64,000 nt of DNA from Cyclobacteriaceae bacterium (lineage in GTDB: Bacteria; Bacteroidota; Bacteroidia; Cytophagales; Cyclobacteriaceae): positions 124,001 to 188,000 of the forward strand of contig JANQKF010000022.1 of the NCBI GenBank assembly GCA_028281285.1. Direction: 5' to 3'. Shown piece by piece: positions 50,798 to 59,881 of the stretch; positions within the stretch are counted from its first letter, which is position 1; each line of letters begins with the position of its first letter. Both the position numbers and the translations under genes were made by a program. A model generated the notes under the pieces. It worked only from the letters and a program-made list of their open reading frames with translations, did no database searches and had not been told where the DNA came from.

Positions 50798-52585
50798 ATG
50801 GAGCGATTAAGGAATTTCTGCATAATAGCACACATCGATCACGGTAAGAGCACTTTAGCCGATCGACTGCTTCAGTTTACGGGAACTGTTGCAGATAGAG
50901 ATATGCAGGATCAACTGTTGGATGATATGGATCTGGAACGTGAGCGAGGAATCACAATCAAGAGTCATGCGATCCAAATGAATTATGAGTACAAAGGGGA
51001 TACTTATACTCTGAACCTTATTGACACTCCCGGGCACGTTGATTTTTCTTATGAAGTGTCTCGTTCCATTGCCGCATGTGAAGGTGCGCTATTGATTGTC
51101 GATGCTTCTCAAGGCGTTGAAGCACAAACAATATCCAACCTCTATTTGGCGCTCGAACATGACCTGGAGATTATTCCGGTTTTGAATAAAATCGACCTTC
51201 CGGGTGCAATGCCGGAAGAAATGACTGACCAAGTCGTAGAACTGTTAGGTTGTGATCCCGAGGATGTGATTCAGGCTAGTGGAAAGGAAGGTATTGGAAT
51301 CGACAACATATTGGAGGCAATTATTGAGAAGGTCCCGGCTCCAAAAGGTGATCCCAATGAGCCGCTTCAGGCCATGATCTTTGACTCTGTTTTCAATTCC
51401 TTTAGGGGCATTGAAGTTATTTTCAGAGTATTCAATGGATCAATTAAAAAAGGGGACAAGGTAAAATTTGTGAACACGGGCAAGGTGTATGATGCCGATG
51501 AGATAGGTATTTTGAAATTGAGCCAGGAACCGCAACAAGAAATTGGTGCAGGTAATGTTGGCTACCTGATTTCGGGTATCAAAGTAGCCAAGGAAGTTAA
51601 AGTAGGGGACACGATCACTCACGTTGACCGTCCAACGCAGGAGACCATCAAAGGATTTGAGGATGTGAAGCCGATGGTCTTTGCCGGGATTTACCCAGTG
51701 GATACTTCAGAGTACGAAGAGCTGAGAACTTCCATGGAGAAATTGCAGCTCAATGATGCTTCGCTGGTGTGGGAACCTGAAACGTCTGCTGCACTTGGAT
51801 TTGGTTTTAGATGCGGATTTTTGGGGATGCTTCATTTGGAAATCGTTCAGGAACGACTGGAACGTGAGTTTGATATGACGGTAATTACTACCGTTCCATC
51901 CGTGCAGTTTCATGCGATTCAAACCGATGGCTCTATTGCCGAAATCAATGCGCCATCAGAAATGCCTGAACCGAATACTATCTCCCATATCGAAGAGCCT
52001 TTTATCCGTGCCCAAATTATTTCAAAGGCAGAGTTTGTTGGGCCGATTATTTCACTGTGTATTGATAAGAGGGGTACTATTCAAAATCAGATTTATCTGA
52101 CTTCAGATCGAGTTGAACTCACTTTTGAGATGCCCCTTGCAGAAATCGTATTTGATTTCTTCGATAAACTCAAGACTATTTCGAGAGGATATGCCTCTCT
52201 GGATTATGAATTGATAGGATTCAAGCAATCCAATATGGTGAAGTTGGATATTCAACTTAATGGTGATAAAGTGGACGCGCTATCCGCAATTGTCCATAGA
52301 GATAAGGCCTATGAGTGGGGAAAGCGACTTTGTGAAAAACTAAGAGAGTTGGTACCAAGACAAATGTTTGAAATAGCGATTCAAGCATCGATTGGGACCA
52401 AGATCATTGCCAGGGAAACTGTCCGTGCATTAAGAAAGAATGTTCTTGCAAAATGCTACGGAGGCGATATAACCAGGAAGCGTAAGCTTCTTGAAAAGCA
52501 GAAAAAAGGTAAAAAACGAATGCGTCAGGTAGGCAATGTGGAAATTCCTCAGGAAGCTTTCATGGCCGTTCTGAAATTGGACTGA
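50798..52585 (+). CDS. lepA: Elongation factor 4 (LepA)
   Basis: Ribosome-associated translational GTPase that back-translocates or remodels elongating and initiating ribosomes. 595 residues from the ATG at 50798 ([19 protein letters not shown]); an in-frame TTG 9 bases upstream is less likely. GTPase motifs: AHIDHGKST (11-19), DTPGHVDF and NKIDLPGA. LepA-specific C-terminal blocks follow ([36 protein letters not shown]). Full length. Confidence 0.97.
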   Translation: MERLRNFCIIAHIDHGKSTLADRLLQFTGTVADRDMQDQLLDDMDLERERGITIKSHAIQMNYEYKGDTYTLNLIDTPGHVDFSYEVSRSIAACEGALLIVDASQGVEAQTISNLYLALEHDLEIIPVLNKIDLPGAMPEEMTDQVVELLGCDPEDVIQASGKEGIGIDNILEAIIEKVPAPKGDPNEPLQAMIFDSVFNSFRGIEVIFRVFNGSIKKGDKVKFVNTGKVYDADEIGILKLSQEPQQEIGAGNVGYLISGIKVAKEVKVGDTITHVDRPTQETIKGFEDVKPMVFAGIYPVDTSEYEELRTSMEKLQLNDASLVWEPETSAALGFGFRCGFLGMLHLEIVQERLEREFDMTVITTVPSVQFHAIQTDGSIAEINAPSEMPEPNTISHIEEPFIRAQIISKAEFVGPIISLCIDKRGTIQNQIYLTSDRVELTFEMPLAEIVFDFFDKLKTISRGYASLDYELIGFKQSNMVKLDIQLNGDKVDALSAIVHRDKAYEWGKRLCEKLRELVPRQMFEIAIQASIGTKIIARETVRALRKNVLAKCYGGDITRKRKLLEKQKKGKKRMRQVGNVEIPQEAFMAVLKLD

Positions 52586-52612
52586 TGGTGCTTGGTTTCA
52601 GGTGCTTGGGAA

Positions 52613-52984
52613 ATGACACAAGAAAACAGGTCATATACGAAACTTGAAGCCTGGATGGAGTCCAGGACCTTGGTTTCGCTTGTATATGATTTAGTTGAGA
52701 AGTTTCCAGAAGAAGAAAAATGGGGATTGATTTCTCAAATACGTAGATCTGTAGTTTCCGTTCCTTCTAACATTGCCGAGGGTACAGGAAGGCAGCATTC
52801 TAAAGAAACGGTTCAATTCTTATATATCGCCAGAGGTTCACTGTATGAGATTGAAACTCAGTTGTTTCTTGCCTTCGATCAGAAATATGTTGGCAAAAAA
52901 GATTTGGACAATGTACTTGAGAAGATTACTTCTTGCAAAAGATTGATTCAAGGCTATATCAATTATCTCAAAAAGAAGAATTAG
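52613..52984 (+). CDS. Four-helix-bundle protein (S23/IVP family)
   Basis: A 123-residue protein of the family first seen as ORFs within 23S rRNA intervening sequences and common as stand-alone genes in Bacteroidota. Typical core: [20 protein letters not shown], then [19 protein letters not shown] and [19 protein letters not shown]. The ATG at 52613 follows the lepA stop by 27 bp; an upstream in-frame TTG is less likely. Function unknown. It sits between lepA and folD without its own visible promoter and may be co-transcribed. Confidence 0.85.
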   Translation: MTQENRSYTKLEAWMESRTLVSLVYDLVEKFPEEEKWGLISQIRRSVVSVPSNIAEGTGRQHSKETVQFLYIARGSLYEIETQLFLAFDQKYVGKKDLDNVLEKITSCKRLIQGYINYLKKKN

Positions 52985-53022
52985 AAATTAAACCGTGCAC
53001 TATGCACCAAAAATCAAATAAT

Positions 53023-53904
53023 ATGTCATACCAATTGCTAGATGGTAAAGCGACAAGTAAGTCCATCAAAGACGAACTCGCTGAAAAAGTTGAAGAACTC
53101 AAATCTAATGGAGGCAAGGTTCCTCATCTTGCCGCTGTATTGGTTGGAGAAGATGGTGCAAGCAAAACCTATGTGAATGCAAAGGTAAAGGCATGTGAGC
53201 AAATCGGCTTTGGATCCACCTTGATTCATCTTCCGGAAGAAACTTCCGAGGAAGAGGTATTGGCCACCGTTAATCGGCTGAACAATGACCCTGAAATCGA
53301 TGGTTTTATTGTTCAGGTTCCTCTTCCTAAGCAAATCGATGAACATAAGGTGGTAGAAGCCATTTTGCCTGAAAAGGATGTAGACGGGTTCCATCCGTCA
53401 AATCTCGGTAAAATGCTTTTGGATTTGCCCACATTATTACCTGCTACTCCAAAAGGTATGATGCTGCTGATGGAACGAAACGGGATAGAAACCAGTGGTA
53501 AGCACTGTGTGGTTATTGGAAGAAGTCATACTGTTGGTACTCCAATAAGTGTGTTGATGTCTCGAAACAGTAATCCAGGGAATGCGACAGTTACACTTTG
53601 TCACAGCCGAACCCAGAACCTGGCTGAGGTTGCCCGAAGTGCAGATATATTAATTGTTGCAATAGGAAGAGAAGGATTTGTGACAGCCGATATGGTGAAA
53701 GAAGGTGCTATTGTGATTGATGTTGGAATTCACAGAGTCCCATCTGATCAAACCAAATCTGGCTTCAAGCTGAAGGGAGATGTGAAATTTGATGAGGTGG
53801 CTCCTAAATGCTCCTACATCACTCCTGTTCCGGGAGGTGTTGGGCCAATGACAATTGCATCCTTATTGTGGAATACCTATCTCGCTTCGCAGAAATTAGT
53901 TTAA
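53023..53904 (+). CDS. folD: Bifunctional methylenetetrahydrofolate dehydrogenase / methenyltetrahydrofolate cyclohydrolase
   Basis: Interconverts 5,10-methylene-THF, 5,10-methenyl-THF and 10-formyl-THF. From the ATG at 53023 it has 293 residues ([15 protein letters not shown]), the usual length; the reading frame extends upstream only by chance through the previous gene's end. Marks: [16 protein letters not shown] with the catalytic lysine, [14 protein letters not shown], and the NADP-binding [19 protein letters not shown]-terminal [20 protein letters not shown] is the family signature. Confidence 0.96.
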   Translation: MSYQLLDGKATSKSIKDELAEKVEELKSNGGKVPHLAAVLVGEDGASKTYVNAKVKACEQIGFGSTLIHLPEETSEEEVLATVNRLNNDPEIDGFIVQVPLPKQIDEHKVVEAILPEKDVDGFHPSNLGKMLLDLPTLLPATPKGMMLLMERNGIETSGKHCVVIGRSHTVGTPISVLMSRNSNPGNATVTLCHSRTQNLAEVARSADILIVAIGREGFVTADMVKEGAIVIDVGIHRVPSDQTKSGFKLKGDVKFDEVAPKCSYITPVPGGVGPMTIASLLWNTYLASQKLV

Positions 53905-53911
53905 CAATTGA

Positions 53912-53995
53912 TGTCATCCTGAACCATGTCCTGATGAAGTTCAGGATCAACCAGGATCTCGAATGAATAGATGCTGAAATAAATTCAGCATGACG
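53912..53995. repeat. Dispersed REP-like palindromic repeat
   Basis: Nested inverted repeats: outer GTCAT / ATGAC, CCTGAAC (53918-53924) / GTTCAGG (53939-53945), and ATGCTGAA (53971-53978) / TTCAGCAT (53984-53991). Read on the minus strand it would encode the familiar spurious peptide HAEFISASI, the trade mark of a short repeat scattered through many bacterial genomes, usually between genes. It may also act as a terminator region for folD. Confidence 0.8.
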
Positions 53996-54037
53996 AAAAG
54001 AAACCAGCAGTTTCAACACCTGCTATAAAAAATTGAT

Positions 54038-54655
54038 ATGAAAGAGATCACAAGCAAATCTATGCTTCCGGTTATGGAGGCATTTTATACCATTCAAGGA
54101 GAGGGTCATCATTCTGGAACGGCTGCCTATTTTATCCGATTAGGAGGTTGTGATGTGGGATGTGTTTGGTGCGATGTAAAAGAATCATGGGATGCCGATT
54201 TATGGCCTAGTGAATCAGTCGAAGAGATATTAGTCAAGGCGTCCAAACATGATTGTCAAACTATTGTAATTACCGGTGGTGAACCCCTCATGTACAATCT
54301 TGATGAGTTGACGTCAAGTCTCCAAAATTCCAGGTTCAAAACGCATATTGAAACTTCTGGTGCACACCCTTTATCAGGAAACTGGGACTGGCTCTGTTTT
54401 TCGCCTAAGAAGTTCAAGAAGCCATTACCAGAGTTTTATCAAGAGGCTGATGAGCTAAAAGTGATCATTTTTAACAAGAGTGACTTTAAGTTTGCCGAAG
54501 AACATGCTGCCAAAGTGAACGATGATTGTCTGCTCTATTTGCAACCTGAATGGGATAAAACAGACCAAATGATGCCTTTGATCGTTGATTATGTTAAAAA
54601 CAACCCTCAATGGAAAATTTCGCTACAAACTCATAAGTTTATGAATATACCGTAG
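54038..54655 (+). CDS. queE: 7-carboxy-7-deazaguanine synthase QueE
   Basis: Radical-SAM enzyme that forms the 7-deazaguanine core of queuosine from 6-carboxytetrahydropterin. 205 residues; the cluster cysteines C38-x3-C42-x2-C45 are in RLGGCDVGCVWCDVK, with FYTIQGEGHHSG before and TGGEPLMYNL after as substrate and SAM motifs. The preceding pathway enzyme, QueD, is encoded about 9 kb away at 63495. Read 14 bp before the OmpA-family gene. Confidence 0.92.
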   Translation: MKEITSKSMLPVMEAFYTIQGEGHHSGTAAYFIRLGGCDVGCVWCDVKESWDADLWPSESVEEILVKASKHDCQTIVITGGEPLMYNLDELTSSLQNSRFKTHIETSGAHPLSGNWDWLCFSPKKFKKPLPEFYQEADELKVIIFNKSDFKFAEEHAAKVNDDCLLYLQPEWDKTDQMMPLIVDYVKNNPQWKISLQTHKFMNIP

Positions 54656-54668
54656 TGATAGCAGGCTA

Positions 54669-56555
54669 ATGCGAAAGTTTTATTTTTTGGTGTTCTCTCT
54701 CCTTCTGGCAAGTTCGGTCATTGCCCAGAAAGATCTTCATTCCAAAAATAAAAAGGCAATTCAGTCCTATCTGAAGGCTTATGAGCTTGATAGCCTTGGT
54801 AACTACTTCGACACCCCGCCTCTTCTGAGGGAAGCTCTTAAAAGGGACGATAGCTTTGATGAAGCATACTTTTTGCTCTTCATGACACATATGAAACATA
54901 CCAATCTCACAGGTGCGAAAAGGGTATTTTCTCAAGCCGAGGGAAAAATTGAGGACAAGTTTAAGAATCGCATGCTTCTCGAGTTGGCTACATTGAATTG
55001 GAGTAAGGGTGAATACAGCGAGGCTCAGCGATTAAAGGGCCTGGTAGGAGACGAGATCTATAATGTCGATTCGGTAGCCAAGAGTCTTGTAATTCAAAGC
55101 ATCGACTTTTCTATACAATCGCAAGGTCAGTCGATGGCTATTGAGTTTGATGAGCTGAAATACCCACTGAATACCTACCAGTCCCAATATTTTCCATCAA
55201 TTACATCTGATGGCACCTTGGTATTTACTGGACGTGAGAAGGGAAGAGGTGGGGCAAATGAAAATCTGTATTCCTCACGACCGACCTCTTCAGGTTGGGA
55301 ACAGCCTCAATGGCTATCAGATAGCGTTAATACCCTTAATTATAATGAAGGTACGGCCTCCATTTCTGCTGATGGACTGACCATTGTATTTACGGGATGT
55401 AATCGACCGTTGGGATATGGAAGTTGTGATCTTTATGAATCACAGTTTCGGAATGGAACCTGGAGCACTCCGGAGAACTTGGGTGAGCGCATTAATACTT
55501 CCCATTGGGAGTCCCAACCCTCACTCTCACAAGATGGACGGAGATTGTATTTTGTGAGTACGAAATCCGGTGGCCTTGGCGGACAGGATATATGGATGAG
55601 TAACAGAGTTAATGGGGAGTGGACCGAGGCCGTTAACTTAGGCTCGAAAATTAATACAAGACTTGATGACTGCTCTCCGTATTTACACCCTGATGGTGAA
55701 ACACTATACTTTGCCTCTAGAGGACGACCTGGCCTTGGAGGCTACGACATATTTCTTTCTTCAAATCAGGAGGGTGAATGGGCGGAACCAATCAACCTCG
55801 GACACCCCATCAATACTTTTGAAAATCAGGTAGGCTATTCTTTAGGGCTTGATGGATGGGCTTACTATAGCGATAACAATTTTCTTGGTGAGACTAAGTT
55901 GTACCGGTTTAAGATGCCCGAGCACCTATTGCCAAAAAAAGAGCTTGTTCTGTTTAAAGGTCTGGTCAAGGTGTCTGACTCTGACCAAAAACTGAGTGCT
56001 GATATTTGGTTGGCTGATTTTTTGAACGATTCTACGGTAGTGAAGACTTACTCTAAGCGAAACGGGACCTTCAATTTTGTTCCTCCTGATAATGAGAAGA
56101 ACTACATGGTTTATGCACAGAAAAAAGGGTATAAACTGTTCAAAGAGGAGTTGAAAAAATTGCAAAAGGTAAATGATCAATATTTGATTGAGATGTTGCC
56201 ATTGGCTGTAGGAGACAGGGTGATATTGAACAACATATTCTTCGACTTTAATAGTGCAACCTTGGATATTACTGCCAAAGAAGAACTTCAGATTGCTACT
56301 GAATTCCTGAAAAACAATCCCAGTGTCCAAGTGGAAATTGGTGGACACACCGATACTGTTGGTGATGATGCTTATAACCTTAACTTATCTGAAAATCGGG
56401 CCAAGTCAGTCTTCGATTATCTGGTTTCAAAAGGTATAAACCCTGATCGGATGACCTATAAAGGCTATGGTGAAACTCAGCCTATCGTGAAAACTGACGA
56501 TGGCGAAAAACACCCCGAAAACCGAAGAATTGAGCTAATAATTAAAAAGCTTTAA
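54669..56555 (+). CDS. OmpA-family protein with TPR-like, PD40 propeller and CRD domains (PorE-like layout)
   Basis: A 628-residue protein with a signal peptide (to about residue 19, ASSVIAQ). An N-terminal TPR-like helical region (about 25-145) precedes PD40-type beta-propeller blades (SITSDGTLVFTGREKGRGGAN, SISADGLTIVFTGCN, SLSQDGRRLYFVSTKSGGLGG, LHPDGETLYFASRGRPGLGG), a carboxypeptidase-regulatory-like domain (about 440-505) and a C-terminal OmpA peptidoglycan-binding domain (FFDFNSATL, IGGHTDTVGDDAYN, NRRIELIIKK). This order is that of PorE, a T9SS-linked protein, and the window has a T9SS substrate; but many Bacteroidota paralogues share it, so T9SS function is only possible. Confidence 0.85.
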   Translation: MRKFYFLVFSLLLASSVIAQKDLHSKNKKAIQSYLKAYELDSLGNYFDTPPLLREALKRDDSFDEAYFLLFMTHMKHTNLTGAKRVFSQAEGKIEDKFKNRMLLELATLNWSKGEYSEAQRLKGLVGDEIYNVDSVAKSLVIQSIDFSIQSQGQSMAIEFDELKYPLNTYQSQYFPSITSDGTLVFTGREKGRGGANENLYSSRPTSSGWEQPQWLSDSVNTLNYNEGTASISADGLTIVFTGCNRPLGYGSCDLYESQFRNGTWSTPENLGERINTSHWESQPSLSQDGRRLYFVSTKSGGLGGQDIWMSNRVNGEWTEAVNLGSKINTRLDDCSPYLHPDGETLYFASRGRPGLGGYDIFLSSNQEGEWAEPINLGHPINTFENQVGYSLGLDGWAYYSDNNFLGETKLYRFKMPEHLLPKKELVLFKGLVKVSDSDQKLSADIWLADFLNDSTVVKTYSKRNGTFNFVPPDNEKNYMVYAQKKGYKLFKEELKKLQKVNDQYLIEMLPLAVGDRVILNNIFFDFNSATLDITAKEELQIATEFLKNNPSVQVEIGGHTDTVGDDAYNLNLSENRAKSVFDYLVSKGINPDRMTYKGYGETQPIVKTDDGEKHPENRRIELIIKKL

Positions 56556-56658
56556 CTCGAAGATTCTGAGAAACTTAGACCAGTCCAATCTGTTCAATGT
56601 CAAAAAAAACGGCCTTGAGAGTAAGGGGAGGCAGAAAATTAATTGTCAATACAGTACA

Positions 56659-56751
56659 ATTCCTCCTAAAATAATTTCAGAAACCCGTCCTCCTTCTGTT
56701 GTCTGAAATTGAATTCCTCCTCAATAGTTAAATGTGAATTTGATTCCTCCT
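56659..56751 (+). repeat. Four periodic TCCTCCT motifs in the susC leader region
   Basis: TCCTCCT begins at 56661, 56688, 56715 and 56745, spacings 27, 27 and 30. The surrounding units share (A)ATTCCTCCT and, in the last two, AATAGTTAA. The region ends 34 bp before the SusC ATG. The rest of the 229-bp gap shows no terminator or promoter that I can support. Confidence 0.65.
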
Positions 56752-56784
56752 CGGAATAGTTAACACATCTAAATTTTAAACCTT

Positions 56785-59700
56785 ATGATGAGAATTCTAA
56801 AGACTGCAATGGTCTTGTCAGGCCTACTATTGTCTACAGTTTTGTGGGCACAGGATAGGACTATTACTGGCAAGGTGGTGGACGAAAACAACGATCCCAT
56901 GCCAACTGTGACCATCTACATTAAAGGAACAACCAATGGAGTTGTTTCGGATGCCGATGGTAATTATCGCATTACTGTGCCTAATTCCGATGGTACGTTA
57001 GTGTTTCAATTTGTGAGTTACAAAACCCAGGAAATTGTAATAGGCAACCAAACCACCATTGATGTGACCATGGAGCCAGAATACATTGATGGGGGTGAGG
57101 TGATCGTAACAGCATTCGGAATAGGGAAGCAAAAACGCGCCCTGGGCTATGCTGCAGATGATCTCGATGGAAAGGAACTGGAAGCTAAACCACAAGCAGA
57201 CGTTGCCCGATTACTTCGGGGGAAATTTCCAGGTGTTCAGATTAATACGACTGGTGGATTTTTGGGTCGGGGTACTAATGTAATTGTTCGGTCTAAATCT
57301 TCTGTCACGGGAGATAACCAGCCATTATATATCGTTGACGGAGTTGCTTTTGATAGCCAACGATTCATTGACCTCGATCCCAACAATATTGAAAACATCA
57401 GTGTGCTTAAGGGGCTTACGGCATCCCTCGTTTATGGCCAGGAAGGCCGAAATGGGGTAATATTGATTACTACCAAAACAGGGTTGAATGACCCCGATGC
57501 TGGAGATCGATTGAATATTTCAGTTTCGCAGACCTTCTTCAGCAATACTGTGGGTAACCTGCCAAATTTCCAGAATACTTATGGCCAGGGAGCTAATAAC
57601 GCAATTAATACCACGTTCTTTGGTACCTGGGGAGACAGGTTCAACGGGCAAATTGTGCCGCACCCTTTAGCACCTATTCTCCCGGAATTTGCCGGGCAAA
57701 CGGTGGAGTATAAAGCAGTTCCTAACAACGTATCTGACTTTTTCTCGAGGGGATTAGGCAGTTTGACTTCAGTGGTTGGTCAAGCCCAAAAAGGAAATAC
57801 CTCAGTGGGATTCAGCTTTGCCAGAAATCAGGAAACAGGTTACGTGGATGAAAACAGGTTGGGCCGTTTGAATTTTGGAGCTAACATTAACTCAAAGATC
57901 CATGACCGGGTCACCTTAAACACTTCTTTTCAATATAGCCAGACAGAGTTCATACGCCCAACTGCAGGATTCTTTCAACTGCTATTGTGGATTCCTAGAA
58001 ATCTGGACATTCACAACCTGCCGTTCGAAAATCCAGCTACAGGAGAGAACGTTTACTATCGTACCAACATTGTAAATCCCCGTTGGAACCAGAAATACTC
58101 GCGTTTCTCGGAAAACACTAACAGGTTTTTCGGCAAAGTCGGTTTGACCATCGATATCAGCGATCAGGTGAAGTTTACTTATAATTTGGGAATTGATTCT
58201 TATGCCAGAACTGATCGGGACTATATCAACCGCGGAGCCCCTGTAGTGCCACTCGGATTTTTGAATACAACGAATCTTAATGTGCTCAATTATGACCATA
58301 ATTTCCTTTTCTCGGCAGGAGGAATAGAACTGTCCCCTGAGCTGACTTTGGATATTACCTCTGGTCTTAACCTGAGAAATAAAAATTCCAGTCTGAATGG
58401 TTTGACGAGTACCGATCAGGTAGTATTCGGATATATTAACCACGCCAATTTCAGAACGCACGCCAACCTGGCAAATAGCGAAGTGACCACTAATGTTGTA
58501 GGGCTATGGGCACAGGCCGAATTTGATTATCAAGGCTATCTCTACATGACACTCTCAGGAAGAAACGACTGGGGTTCACAACTGGAAAAAGAGAATAGAT
58601 CTGTCTTTTACCCTAGTGCTTCGGTTTCCTGGATTCCTACGACCATGTTTGAAAACCTTCAAACGGATAACCTCAATTATCTGAAATTGAGATTTGGATA
58701 CGGTACGTCTGCGGGCTTCCCTAACCCGTTCTTGACTCGACCCGTATTAGCCGCCAACGCAACATCATTTATTGGCTTTGACGGAACGAATATCTCAACC
58801 AATGCGGTCTCAGGATTCCAGCCTAACCCTGATCTGAAGCCTGAACTTCACCAGGAATTTGAGGCGGGATTTGAAGGTCAGTTCTTCAAAAGAAGGTTGG
58901 TTGTTGATGCAAGTGTTTATAGAAGGATCAGCAAGGATCAAATCCTCAATCGCTCCCTACCAAATACGACAGGTTTCTCAACTACTGTGATCAATGCAGG
59001 CAGAATTGATACTGAAGGAATCGAATTGGGTGTGACTTATACACCAATTGATCGTGGAAATTTTCGATGGGATATAACTACCAACTTTACTGCCTATGAA
59101 ACCACCGTAATAGATCTTCCTGAAGAGAGAATCAACATCTCAAATAATTTGAACTTCGCTATTGAAGGACAGCCACTGGGTGTTTTCAGAGGCACATATG
59201 CCCTAAGAGATGATGAAGGCAATCTATTGATCAACCCGACCGATGGTAAGATCATATCGAATGCGGCAATTGGTCTTGATAATAAGATCATTGGTGATCC
59301 CAACCCGGACTTTGACCTGACCCTTATCAATAGTATTCGGTGGAAGGGGTTCACGTTTATGGCCCAAATCGAGTACAGACATGGTGGCGATATCTTTTCT
59401 AATACCATGTCAAATCTGCTGCGGAGAGGTGTGACAAAGGATACTGAAGGTATCCGGGAAAGAAGCCACATCATCACGGGAGTTTTGGGAGATCCTGATA
59501 CGGGGGAAGCCATACTGGACGAAAACGGTTCGAAAATCGAGAACACTATTCAGATTGCTCCAAATGATTTGTTTTTCATCAATCTGATGGATGTCAACGA
59601 GAACATTGTGGTCGATGGTAGCACCATTCGCCTTAGAGAGGTAGGAGTATCCTATGACCTACCCGAGAAACTCTTAGTGAAGACTCCTTTCAAAGCGGTC

Positions 59701-59871
59701 AATATTGGGGTGAATGCACAGAATTTTTTCTTCAGAGCATTCAATTTTCCCAGGCATTTAAATATGGACCCTGAAGTTCTGAGCTCGGGGGTCGGAAACG
59801 GTCAAGGCCTTGACTTCCAGGTCGACCCTTCTATGAAGAAGTTTGGTGTGAGTCTTAAAGTGAACTTTTAA
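56785..59871 (+). CDS. SusC/RagA-type TonB-linked outer-membrane transporter
   Basis: A 1028-residue outer-membrane importer that works with a SusD-like lipoprotein to take up oligomeric nutrients. Order: signal peptide (about 1-22, VLWAQ), carboxypeptidase-regulatory-like domain (DRTITGKVVDENNDPMPTVT, about 23-110), plug (about 115-235, with GVQINTTGGFLGRGTNVIVR and ITTKTG), then a 22-stranded barrel ending in MKKFGVSLKVNF with terminal phenylalanine. SusD follows 10 bp later. No glycosidase, peptidase or regulator of a classical utilisation locus is nearby, so the substrate cannot be inferred. Confidence 0.93.
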   Translation: MMRILKTAMVLSGLLLSTVLWAQDRTITGKVVDENNDPMPTVTIYIKGTTNGVVSDADGNYRITVPNSDGTLVFQFVSYKTQEIVIGNQTTIDVTMEPEYIDGGEVIVTAFGIGKQKRALGYAADDLDGKELEAKPQADVARLLRGKFPGVQINTTGGFLGRGTNVIVRSKSSVTGDNQPLYIVDGVAFDSQRFIDLDPNNIENISVLKGLTASLVYGQEGRNGVILITTKTGLNDPDAGDRLNISVSQTFFSNTVGNLPNFQNTYGQGANNAINTTFFGTWGDRFNGQIVPHPLAPILPEFAGQTVEYKAVPNNVSDFFSRGLGSLTSVVGQAQKGNTSVGFSFARNQETGYVDENRLGRLNFGANINSKIHDRVTLNTSFQYSQTEFIRPTAGFFQLLLWIPRNLDIHNLPFENPATGENVYYRTNIVNPRWNQKYSRFSENTNRFFGKVGLTIDISDQVKFTYNLGIDSYARTDRDYINRGAPVVPLGFLNTTNLNVLNYDHNFLFSAGGIELSPELTLDITSGLNLRNKNSSLNGLTSTDQVVFGYINHANFRTHANLANSEVTTNVVGLWAQAEFDYQGYLYMTLSGRNDWGSQLEKENRSVFYPSASVSWIPTTMFENLQTDNLNYLKLRFGYGTSAGFPNPFLTRPVLAANATSFIGFDGTNISTNAVSGFQPNPDLKPELHQEFEAGFEGQFFKRRLVVDASVYRRISKDQILNRSLPNTTGFSTTVINAGRIDTEGIELGVTYTPIDRGNFRWDITTNFTAYETTVIDLPEERINISNNLNFAIEGQPLGVFRGTYALRDDEGNLLINPTDGKIISNAAIGLDNKIIGDPNPDFDLTLINSIRWKGFTFMAQIEYRHGGDIFSNTMSNLLRRGVTKDTEGIRERSHIITGVLGDPDTGEAILDENGSKIENTIQIAPNDLFFINLMDVNENIVVDGSTIRLREVGVSYDLPEKLLVKTPFKAVNIGVNAQNFFFRAFNFPRHLNMDPEVLSSGVGNGQGLDFQVDPSMKKFGVSLKVNF

Positions 59872-59881
59872 TCCTAATAGC

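Noticed and set aside
52933-53022. Upstream extension of folD through the four-helix-bundle gene
   Set aside because: It overlaps the real gene in another frame; MSYQLLDG at 53023 is the normal FolD start.
53819-54019. Minus-strand open frame containing HAEFISASI
   Set aside because: It is the translation of the REP-like repeat and overlaps the end of folD; not a gene.
56659-56751. The periodic TCCTCCT motifs as a CRISPR array
   Set aside because: The conserved unit is too short (about 9 bases), the spacing varies, there are only four units and no cas genes.
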